Part shown: piece after piece, positions 42,949 to 52,900 of the stretch
How the letters are laid out: each line of letters starts with the position of its first letter
How positions within the stretch are numbered: the stretch's first letter is position 1
Assembly (NCBI GenBank): GCA_035283185.1
Contig: DATEUJ010000183.1
Location: 1-64,000, forward strand
Direction: 5' to 3'
DNA: 64,000 bases
Source: DASSFZ01 sp035283185
GTDB lineage: Bacteria > Chloroflexota > Anaerolineae > Fen-1058
Notes under the pieces: model-generated
Databases searched by the model: none
What the model was told of the DNA's origin: nothing
The model's input: the letters and a program-made list of their open reading frames with translations, nothing else
Program-made: the position numbers and the translations under genes

Positions 42949-43006
42949 AGTTCCTTCAGTTCCTTGAATTCCTTACCGGCGGGGAACTGAAGGAACTCAA
43001 GGAACT
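42949..43006. terminator. Long hairpin built from AGTTCCTT repeats between convergent genes
   Basis: Arms 42949-42972 and 42983-43006 pair at 21 of 24 positions around a 10-nt loop. The left arm is a tandem array of AGTTCCTTC units. It overlaps the 3' end of the minus-strand gene by about 10 bp. It could serve as a bidirectional terminator for both genes although U-tracts are lacking. Confidence 0.6.
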
Positions 43007-43614
43007 CGTTGCAGTTTCTCTACCTCACGCAGCATTTCCTCAATCGGCGGAATGGTGTCGAGCGGCTTGAAGGCGTTGGCGTAACGGACGACGCCGTCGC
43101 GGTCGACGATGAACATGCCCTGCTGCATCGCCGTGAGCGCGTGGTGGTGCAGCCGGCCAAGGAAGCCCTCGGTGAACGTGTCGCCGGCGACGATGCGCGT
43201 CGTGTTGAGGCCGTCACCGTGCGTGTAGGCGTAGGCGAAGCTTCTGAACGTATTGATGTTCGCCTCGATCGGCCCCAGGTCACGCAGCCCGTAGCGCAGA
43301 TAAGTGGCCTTGGTCGGGTCGCACAAGAACGGGAACTTGAGCGGCTGGCGCTGAAAGTAGATGCGCGCCGGGCGGAGCGCGTTCGGCCCGATCTGGAGCA
43401 CTTCTGCCCTCGCGGCGATGAACGTGTCGTGGGCGCGATCCAGTTGCGCCATGTAGCGCCGGCAGAACGGGCAGTTGTAGCCGCGCGAAAACCACACCAC
43501 GACGTGGCGTCGCCCGCGGAAATCGCCCAGGCGAACCGTCGGTCCCTGCACCGATTCGAGCTCGATCTCCGGCGCAGGCGAGCCAATTTTCACCTCGTCC
43601 TTCGTCGTATCCAC
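42997..43614 (-). CDS. Peroxiredoxin-like (AhpC/TSA) protein
   Basis: The 205-residue thioredoxin-fold protein has SPAPEIELESVQGPTVRLGD at the start, then VVVWFSRGYNCPFCRRYMAQ with a CPFC motif near residues 48-51. The family normally uses a single peroxidatic Cys (TxxC), and the CxxC here suggests a thiol-disulfide active site. The last part (MFIVDRDGVVRYAN) is the usual core strand. It is cytosolic, as no signal is present. Possible roles are peroxide reduction or disulfide exchange. Confidence 0.85.
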   Translation of the reverse strand: MDTTKDEVKIGSPAPEIELESVQGPTVRLGDFRGRRHVVVWFSRGYNCPFCRRYMAQLDRAHDTFIAARAEVLQIGPNALRPARIYFQRQPLKFPFLCDPTKATYLRYGLRDLGPIEANINTFRSFAYAYTHGDGLNTTRIVAGDTFTEGFLGRLHHHALTAMQQGMFIVDRDGVVRYANAFKPLDTIPPIEEMLREVEKLQRVP

Positions 43615-43644
43615 TACTCTAACTCCTCACTCTAACTCCCCACT

Positions 43645-46600
43645 CTAAGCCAGGAACGGTAGCACGAACAGCGAATCCGCGCTGTACCCTGCCTCGCTCA
43701 CCACCTGCTGGGCCTTGTCCAGATAAGTCGTCGCCTGTTCCTCGTCGCCGATGTCGAGATACAGCGCGCCAAGCCCGTTGTAGCACGGAAACAGCATCTG
43801 CGGCTCGCCGCTCTCTTCGGCCAGCGCCAGCGCCTCCCGGTACGCGCGCAACGATTCTTCGAGCATGCCGTGGCACTGGTAAATCTGCGCCAGCAGCACG
43901 ACTGGCACGGCCAGGTGCGCGCGGTGCCCCATCTGCAGGTCGAGGTCGATCGAGGCGCGCGCGGCGGCGACGCCGCGCTCCCAGTTGCCGACGAGCGAGC
44001 AGTACGTCGAGGCCAGCGACGATTGCAGCCACGATTGATAATACAGATCGCCGATCTTGCGCGCAAGCGCCAGGCCCTGCTGGCACAACTGCACCGCCCG
44101 GCTGTGATCGACCGCGCCGTACAGCATGCCCAGGTTCGTATAGGCGCGGCAGGCGGCGACGGGCAGATCGTTGTCGATCGCAATCTGAAGGCCGCGCTCG
44201 ACCTCGGCGATGCCGTGCGCAAGCTCCCCGCCGCGCGCCCGCGCGATGCCCAGCGTGTTGAGCGCGAGCGAGGCCGTCTCGGCGCTGCCCATCGATTCGG
44301 CCAGATCGAGCGCGCGCGCCGCCCAGTCGATCGCCTGCGCGTCCTGCCCAGCCCGGAAGTACACGCGGCCCAGCTCGGCGTACAGGCCCGCCAGCGTCTC
44401 GCCGGGCGGCAGGTCGCTCACGGCGTCGATGCCGCGCCGGTAACTCTCAATGGCACGCGCCCGGTCGCCGCGTGTGAACCAGGCGTTGCCGAGCTTGCGA
44501 TTCAGGCGCGCGGCGCTTTCACGACCTCCGAAGCGCGTGTGCATGACGAGCGCTTCCTGCCAGAATCCGATCGCCGCGTTGACTTCGCCCGACGCCGAGC
44601 GCGCATCGCCTAGAGCTTCGAGCGCCTCCGCAAGCTGTGCGTCCTCCGCTTCCGATTCCCTGAGCCGGTTCACGACCCGGGCGAAGAAACCCGCCGCCTC
44701 GCGATTGGCGTACACCCTGAGCGCGGCGCGGCCGGCGCGCAGACCGTACGTGATCGCCTTCGCATCGTTCTGGCTGCGATCGTAGTGATACGCCAACAGC
44801 GCGGCGTACTCGTCGACTTCGTCCCAATGCAGGCGCTCCAGCGCGCCGCCGATCTCGCCGTGCAGTTGGACGCGGCGACGCTGCAGCAGCATGTTGTACG
44901 CCGCTTCCTGCGCAAGTACGTGCCGGAAGGAGTAAGTGGGACCCCACGCTGCTTGCGCCCCGCCCAGCGGGGTCGCTTCGCCGGATTCGACCAGCCCGCT
45001 GCGCTCCAGCTCAGCCAGCGCCTCGTCGACCGCGGCCTGGCTGCCGATCAGCTCTGTCATGAGGCGACGCGAGAAGGAGCGGCCCACGACCGACGCGATG
45101 CCGAGCGCACGCTTGGGCTGCTCGGGCAGCCGGTCGATGCGCGCCGTCAGCACGCCGATCAACGTGTCGGGCAGCGCCGACCGGATGCGGGACTCCACGT
45201 CGGGGATCTGCGGGTCGACCACCCAACGCCCTCCCCTTTCTATCAGCAGGCCGGACTCGATCAGCGTGCGTATGACTTCTTCGAGATAGAACGGATTGCC
45301 CTCGGCGCGCTCGACGATGGCGGCTTGTATCGGCTCGGGCAGGTCGCTGCGCGCCAGCAGCAAGCGCACCAGGGCCTGGCTCATGTCGTCGGCCAGCGGG
45401 CGCAGATCGACCTGATAGAAATGCTGCGATCCGTCTTGTGCGAACCGTCCGGCGAGCTGTTGGATGCCCGTCTGCTCTGCGCCCGGCCGAAAGGCCCACA
45501 CCATCATCAGCGGATGATCTTCGACGAGCTGCAGCAGGGATTCGAGCAGTACGAGCGACGCCTCGTCGATCCAGTGTAGATCGTCCAGGACGATCACGAG
45601 CGGCGTTTGCATCGACAAGCCGCCGACGAAGCGCCGCACGCTGTAGAAAATCTGGCGCTGCAGCGCTTCGGCGTCGAGATAGCGGACGCGCTCGCCACCT
45701 ACCTGCCATCCTAACAGCGTGCCGAGATACGGCGCAAGCTCGTCGCCCTGGCCGGGCAGCACGGCCTCGAGCGCCTCTTGCAGCCGCTCCAGCGCCTCGC
45801 TCGCATCCAGGCTTCCGCTCAACCCGAAGTAACTGCGCAAGACCTGCGCGATGAGACTGTACGATACGGATTGTGTGAATGAAGTGCAGCGGCCTTCCAG
45901 CCACAGCACGGCCGACTCGCCGGAAAGGTGTGCGTGAGGCCCAGGATCGTTGTAGGTGTTGGCGGTGTGCATGGCGACGTGCAGCTCGGAGATCAGGCGG
46001 CTCTTGCCGAGGCCCGCCTCGCCGGTGAGCGCGACGATGCTGCCCTTCCCTTCCGGAAGCGAGCGCAGCCGCGCATTTAACAGGTCGAGTTCGTCGCCTC
46101 GCCCGACCAGAGGCGAGCGCAGCCCTTCGATGCCTCGCATCGTGCCGGGCGAGGCCGCCCGCCCGCGCACTTCGTAGATCTGCACCGGATCGCGCTTGCC
46201 TTTGATGCGCATCGGCGCGAGCGGCGCGAACTCGAACAGGCGGCTGGTCTGGCGATAGGTCTCCGGCCCGACGTAAATGTGGCCGATCGGCGCGACGTCC
46301 TTCAGGCGCGAGGCGAGGTTGACCGCGTCGCCCATCACCGTGTAGTCGCGCAGGCCGGCCGCGCCGACAGCGCCCGCGACGACGGGGCCGGTGTTGACGC
46401 CAATGTGCAGCGTCAGGTTGCCGGTGACAGGTGATAGTTGAGAGATCGTCTGCCGGAGCGCAGACTGCATCTCGAGCGCGGCGTGAATCGCGCGCTCGGG
46501 ATCGTCTTCGTGGGCGTCGGGCGCGCCGAACAGCGCCATGACTGCATCGCCCAGATATTTGTCGATCGTGCCGCCGTACCTCGTCACGGCGTCCGTCAGC

Positions 46601-46896
46601 GACTGGAAACAGGCGTTGGCGATGTCGGTAACCTGCTCTGGGTCGAGCGTCTCGCTCAGCGCGGTGAAGCCGGAGATGTCGGCGAAGAGGATGGTGACGA
46701 CCTTGCGCTCGCCCTCGGCGTCGGACTCCTTCGGATGAAACGCGGGGGCGTGGAGCGCCGCTTCGAGCGCGGCGAGCTTCTCGCGCATCGGGCCGAGCGC
46801 GGCGTTGACGACCACCTCACCCAGCACGGCGCGCTGCGCTTCGAGCGCGGCAATCGAGGTGCGAAGCTCGGCGATCTGAGATTCGAGGTCTGACAT
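43645..46896 (-). CDS. Class III adenylate/guanylate cyclase fused to AAA ATPase and TPR array
   Basis: The 1083-residue protein has an N-terminal coiled coil (about 1-50) and a cyclase homology domain (about 65-235; metal-binding Asp in ILFADISGF and DKYLGDAVMALFG, I-G-V-N-T-G near 168). An AAA_16/STAND-type ATPase follows (Walker A LTGEAGLGKSRL near 290, Walker B VIVLDDLHWID near 445). TPR-type helices fill about 680-1060. Such proteins are frequent signalling giants in Chloroflexota and actinobacteria. Residues about 641-651 (TPLGGAQAAWG) are encoded by dispersed repeat B. The stop is 30 bp from the peroxiredoxin-like gene. Confidence 0.92.
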   Translation of the reverse strand: MSDLESQIAELRTSIAALEAQRAVLGEVVVNAALGPMREKLAALEAALHAPAFHPKESDAEGERKVVTILFADISGFTALSETLDPEQVTDIANACFQSLTDAVTRYGGTIDKYLGDAVMALFGAPDAHEDDPERAIHAALEMQSALRQTISQLSPVTGNLTLHIGVNTGPVVAGAVGAAGLRDYTVMGDAVNLASRLKDVAPIGHIYVGPETYRQTSRLFEFAPLAPMRIKGKRDPVQIYEVRGRAASPGTMRGIEGLRSPLVGRGDELDLLNARLRSLPEGKGSIVALTGEAGLGKSRLISELHVAMHTANTYNDPGPHAHLSGESAVLWLEGRCTSFTQSVSYSLIAQVLRSYFGLSGSLDASEALERLQEALEAVLPGQGDELAPYLGTLLGWQVGGERVRYLDAEALQRQIFYSVRRFVGGLSMQTPLVIVLDDLHWIDEASLVLLESLLQLVEDHPLMMVWAFRPGAEQTGIQQLAGRFAQDGSQHFYQVDLRPLADDMSQALVRLLLARSDLPEPIQAAIVERAEGNPFYLEEVIRTLIESGLLIERGGRWVVDPQIPDVESRIRSALPDTLIGVLTARIDRLPEQPKRALGIASVVGRSFSRRLMTELIGSQAAVDEALAELERSGLVESGEATPLGGAQAAWGPTYSFRHVLAQEAAYNMLLQRRRVQLHGEIGGALERLHWDEVDEYAALLAYHYDRSQNDAKAITYGLRAGRAALRVYANREAAGFFARVVNRLRESEAEDAQLAEALEALGDARSASGEVNAAIGFWQEALVMHTRFGGRESAARLNRKLGNAWFTRGDRARAIESYRRGIDAVSDLPPGETLAGLYAELGRVYFRAGQDAQAIDWAARALDLAESMGSAETASLALNTLGIARARGGELAHGIAEVERGLQIAIDNDLPVAACRAYTNLGMLYGAVDHSRAVQLCQQGLALARKIGDLYYQSWLQSSLASTYCSLVGNWERGVAAARASIDLDLQMGHRAHLAVPVVLLAQIYQCHGMLEESLRAYREALALAEESGEPQMLFPCYNGLGALYLDIGDEEQATTYLDKAQQVVSEAGYSADSLFVLPFLA
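44942..44976. repeat. Dispersed repeat B, copy 4 (inverted), inside the cyclase gene
   Basis: CCCCACGCTGCTTGCGCCCC and CGCCCAGCGGGGTCGC are the reverse complement of the B consensus. They lie in frame in the cyclase-AAA-TPR gene and add a short Gly/Ala/Pro segment between helices without breaking the frame. Confidence 0.65.
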
Positions 46897-46951
46897 TACG
46901 TCAGATTATACGCCAGATGCGGCCCCGGTGTTTGAGCTGTAACCCTCCCAA

Positions 46952-49900
46952 TCACCTCCTGATCATCGGCAGATACAACTCCTGCTGCTGCGGCGGCAGC
47001 ACCTGCAGGCTGATCTGGATCGTCGCCTGCTCGGGCAGCAGTGAGTCCGGTTGGAGCACCCGCGCGATTAGCGATTGATTGGTGATCGTCACCACGCCGC
47101 TGTATGTGCCCGGCATTAGTCCCTGCGGATTGACGTTGACGTCTAGGAGCGCGCTGTCTTCACCAGCGTTGTCACCCAGCACGATCCACGGCGCTGAGGC
47201 TTCCGCTGTCCAATTGAGTGTGCCGCCGCCGTCGTTGAAGATCAGCAGCGATTGCGGCGCGCCCGGCCCCAGGTTGGTTGCGCCCGTGAATTGCATGGTC
47301 GCTTCACCGGCCAGCGCGAGTCGCGGCGCGATCGGCGCGGGCGGACGACCCGGTCCACAGATGTCCGTGCCCCGATTGCTTTCCTCGCCATCGTAGAAGC
47401 CGTCACCATCGCTGTCGGCGTTCAGCGGATTCGCTCCCCTGTTGAATTCGCGCAAATTGGGTAGGCCGTCGCCGTCATTGTCGCCGAGGGCGTCTGTGAT
47501 GCCGTAGAGCGTTGCCCATTGATCGGCGATGCCGTCGGCGTTCGCATCGGTCGGATCGATCAGCATGGTGTTGATCGTGACCGCCGGGCCGAGATCGAAT
47601 TGATCGTCGTAGGGCCGGATCATGAACTCGTACGTCTGCCCGATCGTCAAGCCGGTAAGAGCAACCGTGTTGAATCGACCCGTAACGATGGGCGAGGGGC
47701 CTTCATTGGCGCTGCGCGCCGCATCTGCTGCGATGCAGCGCGACGGTCGATAGCTAAACAAGTGGCCGCTGATGTTGCCTGCCGGTGAATTCCAGGTGGC
47801 GGTGACCGAGCCGCTGCCCTGCACCAGGACAACCACGCCGGTCGGCGGCCCGACGCGCGGCGCTGGCCCTTCCGGCATCGCCGCGCCGTACACGTTACAG
47901 CCGCTGAGGTTGCCCGTGGCATCATAGGCGCGCACGCAGATCGACGTCGTCATGTTGTACAGCAGGCCGCCCAAACGCACGCGCTCATACAATGGATCTT
48001 TATCTTTCAGGCTCGGCGGCAGGCGGCGCGTCGTCGTGATGTAGCCGTCGGCGTTCAGCGCCGGGATGCGATACTCGATCTGATAACCGGCCAGATCGGG
48101 CGTGGCCGTATCGCGCTGCCAGATCACGATCAAGCCATACACGACCGGGATGGTGTTGGCGATCACAGGCACGGGCGGCGGTGTGGTGTCGGTGATCACG
48201 ATTGTGCCCGGCGCCCACACGACGATGTGCCCGTTGCCTTTGGCGTGATCGTCAAGGCGCGCACCCACCGCGTATTCACCGGCTGCCAGGCTTCTGGTGT
48301 CCCACTCGTAACTGCCCAGCGTCGCCGTGTAGTTGGCGTGAATGATCAGGCCATTCATCAGCGTGGGCGTGATCGGTTTGGCGGCCAGCGGCGCGTAGAA
48401 TAGATCGAGCTTCACGTCCGGCTCCAACGCTTGACCGCCGCGCGTGACCGACCATTGTAAGTTGATCAAGCCATTGCCTGCGGGCGTCGTGCCGGTGAGC
48501 ACCGGCGTGATCCAATTCAAGGTCGGCGCCGGCGGATCGGCGGCGAACATCAGCGCGTAGTTGTTCGTGATGCCCGGCAGCAAGCCTACGCCGATGTTGC
48601 TCAGCCGCACTTTCCAGTCGCCGCTCATGATCGTCGATCCGACCGTGGGCGTGACGGCGAAGGCGACGAGAGGCTGCCCGCCTTCATCGGTCGCTGAGAT
48701 CACGACGCCGTGCGAGAGCGCATTGCCGGGATCGATGACGGTGTTATCGGGTTTGATGAGCTGCGCGCTCAGATCGCCGTTCTGCCAGCGCGCGGCAAAC
48801 ATCGCCCGACCGGTTCCGGCGGCGACGGCGAATGTGCAGGTGATGATCGATGTGCTTGTTCCCGTACAACTCGTTGTTGGGTTTTCTACCGGCCAGTTGT
48901 TGGCAGGCGATTCAAATTCCGGCAGCAGATATTGCTGTAAGTTGCCAGGGAAGATCGGCGGCGGTGGAGCGTCGATGGGCCGATCGGGCGCCGCACGCTT
49001 CGCGCCGATCGGTTTGAGAAGCGCGCCGCCGAATTGGTCAATCAGCTTGTGGCTGCTGCTGCCCAGGATCAGATCAGGCCCGCCGGTATCGACATACACG
49101 CCGACCTTGTAGCCGAAGAGTTTGACCGTGGCCGACATGCCCCACTTGGGATTGCAGTTGGCCGCGCTGGTGCAGAATTCGCCAAAGGCCACTTCCGCCG
49201 ATAAACTGAAACCGAACGGCGGCAGCTTGAAGAATTTCTTGTTGATCACTTCGCCCTTGGGAATCTTCAGCGTCGCCTCGATGGAGCCGGTGAAATGAAA
49301 GGCGTTGTCATCCGGTAACCACGCATACTTGTGCTGCCAGCCCTGGCCGAGCCAGCTATGCAGATACACATTGCCGGAGAGCAGGCTCTTGTACGACACC
49401 GTGCCGTCGAAGAGCACGTCGAGCGGATTCCACGCGACGTTCAGCAGCACGCTGTCGGCGTTGACCACGCCCACGATCTTGCCGCTGGCCTGCAGCGAGA
49501 ACAACCCCGCCGTGTTGATCGTTACTGTGCCCGCGCCCTGTGTGAAGGTGTAGCCGTCGAGCGATTGAAACTCCACGTCCAGCGAGATTTCGGCGTCGTC
49601 GGTGTTGGGATCGATCGTGACGGTGCCGCCGATCAGATTCACGCCGAAGCCGGTGTTGCCGACGGGGATGCCGGGCGGCGTGGTCTTGAACGTCAGTTGG
49701 GCTTGACGCAATTTGGTCTGACACAGCGTGAACTCCACATCGATCCACGGCGGCGGGCCGCTGCCATCATCGCCGATGGCCGACAAGGCGATGTGGCCTT
49801 TGCCTTTGATCACCGTCACGATCGGGCCGCCGTCCGCACACTTGGCCTGCTCCACCGTGACGGTGGCTTCCCACGTGTCGAAGCTGAACGCTTGCGAGAA

Positions 49901-52900
49901 ACTGCTCGTCGCATCGGGATGATCGACGCTGAAGATGTTAAGCTGGCCGGGACGACTGAACAAGATCGTGCCCGCGCCGCTTTCGAGGTGCATGTCGGGC
50001 AGCGGCCACGGCTGCACTTGTTTCTCGCCATTGCCATTAGCCCAATCGTAGTCGAGGCGGCGCAGATCGAGGCAACTGGTGGGTGTGCTGCCGGATTTGC
50101 AGCTCGATTCGTTGCCCGGCAGACGCGCCATGCCCGGCGGCTGCACCACCACTTGCAAGGTCATCAGCGCGCCGCCGAGATCGATCGGTTGCGTGAGCAT
50201 GCCGCCGGTCGCGCGGAATTGATAAGCGACCGGCCCGCCTGCCGTGCGCTGCCAATCGAGAATGCGCACCAGCCCGTCCGGCGATCCACCTTCCGACATA
50301 CGCAGCTCGAGGCTGGCGAGGTTTAACGGCGTGTCGAAGGGCGTCGTCTGCATGATCGGGTATGGCACATAACTGTACTTCTGCGCGTTGATCGCATCGT
50401 TGGGATACATCGTCCACGGCACGTCCCACTGTTTGGCAATGGGCGCTTGCGCGGCTTCGACGGTGACTTGCCCGTCGATCACGTCGCGGCCATGCAGCGC
50501 CATATCGGCAGTGACGATGGCATCGGAGATGTGCGTCGTCGCGCTGATCCAGTATTGATTGAAGGGCAGAATGTTGCGGCGGGTGTTGACGCCGGGCAGC
50601 AGATCGCCGTTGCTGCCCAAGTTGATCACACCGCTGGGCAACCCGGCGGGCAGCGGCGACAGGCCGCTATCGCCATACACAAACGTCGGTGGAAATTGGC
50701 CGCGCTTGTCGTTGGGATTAAAGTTGAGCACGGGCACGGTGAGGCCGATCGCGCTATCGGGTGTGGTAGTGAGCACACTGCCCGACCGGCAGATCGATCC
50801 CTGCGCGACGAAGGCGTACCGCCCGAAATAGTCCGGCCCGACGACGGGCGCACCCTGTGCTTCGTTGGTGCTGCACCAGCCTGTGCCACTGAAATCGACG
50901 AAGTTGCCTTCGCTGTAGATCGTCAGATTGCCGCCGGATGGAATCGGCATGAGGCGCGAGGGTGGCACGGTGTTGTCAGGCAGGCGCAGCGGTTGGCAGC
51001 CATATTTCGCGGTGGGAATCGATCCAAGCGGGCAGGCCAACAGGGAAATGGTGGGGAAGTAGAGATCGGCCTCGCCGGGCAGGCAGTCATGGCCCGGCTG
51101 ACAAATGATGGGCGGCCCTTGATTGATCAACGCCAGCGCCCACGCTCCGCTCGTTGGTACGTAGCCGATTACGAGCGTGCGCGTGATATTGTCGGCAGGC
51201 AGGAAATTGCGATTGACGCGCGTGTCGTTGTTGCCAATCACGGCATCGGCGATGGGCGAGCTGCCCGTCGGCTCGATCAAGGCCGCGCTCACCGTCAGCG
51301 GCGCGGAGATGCGAATCAGCAGCGAATCGCTCGCCGTCAAGTTGAACTCGGTGAGATCGATCAACTGATCGGAATACAGGTTCTTGGTGATCGTGAGCCA
51401 CGTGCCATACGACAGCGAAACCGGCGAAGCCTGCTCGTAATCGATGCGGTAGTTGCGCTGCAGATCAGAAGCGTAATCGTTTTCGTTCGACGGTGTGACC
51501 TGCGCCTTGAGATCGGCGGTGGCGACGCCGCTGGTGTTGTTGTGATCGTCGATGAGGATGAAGGCCGTTTGATCGGGACCTTGCGTCGGCGCGCTGACCA
51601 GCGTCGTCGTCGCGCTGCCGGTGACTTGCAGCAAATTCAAGCCGGCGCGTGTGGGCAGGCCGGGGACTAAAGCGTGATTGCCGCGCACCGCGATCGCGCG
51701 CCAATAGTAGGCGGGGAAACCGCTGCCCGGCGTGAGATCGTATTGATGCTGCGTGTCCTCGAAGACATCCTCTAAATAACTTGGCACGCCCGGTTTATTC
51801 AGCGGATGCTCGCCCAGCCCCAACGGCAGTTCATCGTAGGTGAGGCGCAGGCGCACGTTGCCCGGTGTCAGTTGGAACCAGATGCACTTGGGCACGTCTT
51901 GCGTGTTATTGAAGTACACACCGTTCTTGAAGCCAGCCGTGTAAGGCGCATCCGATGGGCATTGATCCTGCTCGCGAAAGCGGAGCATGAACGTCGGGCC
52001 AGGTCGATCGGTGGTGTCGGAATACCAGGTGGTGTACCAACTGCGGATCTCATTTGTCACATCCCACGTGGTAATGGTGTGCTCGCCGCTGCCGTCTTTC
52101 TTGGCTGGGCCGGCCGTCAACACTTGCGATGCGCCGCCGATCAGCGTGCCGATCGGGCTGTTGCCCCACGTGTACACGGCGGTGTTCGTCAACCGATTAT
52201 CGTACAAGGCGATGTTGTTGCAGCCCGGTTCATCGGGACATGCGCCGACGTAGTACAACTCCGTGTGGCGCTTGATCGTTTTGTGTTCCCAATCGGGATT
52301 GGAGTTGCTGTATACGGGCATCGCCGCGGCGGGCAGGATTGGCTCCACATCCAAAGACGCCGAGATCACTTGCACTGGCGCATTGCTCAACAAGGCAGGC
52401 AGGCTGTTGAACTGCACGTAGCCGCGTGTCTTGGTGTTGTATTTGGGCAGATGCGATCCCAACTTGATGTCGCCGAGAGTGTACGCGAAATCGTCCGTGC
52501 TGCGCACCCATGCCATGCCATCGGCAAAGCCGGTGCTGCGGTTGACGCGCATCGTCGGATCCAACACGATGGGATAGCGTCGCGCCCGGTCGGCCCACCA
52601 TGCGCGCGGCGTGCGCACGCCAATGATGAACGCGGCTGGATCGTCGGTCGCGTAGACCACATAGTCGCCTGCCACATCGTCATCAGGGGATTGCTGCTCG
52701 AAGGCGCGCACGCGATCAAAGACGATGGTCGTCTCACCCGAAGCATCACGCACCTGCAAGGTATGTGCGGCGCGCAAGCGACCTTGTGTTCCGATGGGTT
52801 GATCGTCGGCCCACAAGCTTGCGCCGGGCAGCAGTTCGAGTTTCGCGCGCAGTTCCAGATAGGGCTGCGCCGCATCGAACGACAGCGGCGCTTCAAGAAT

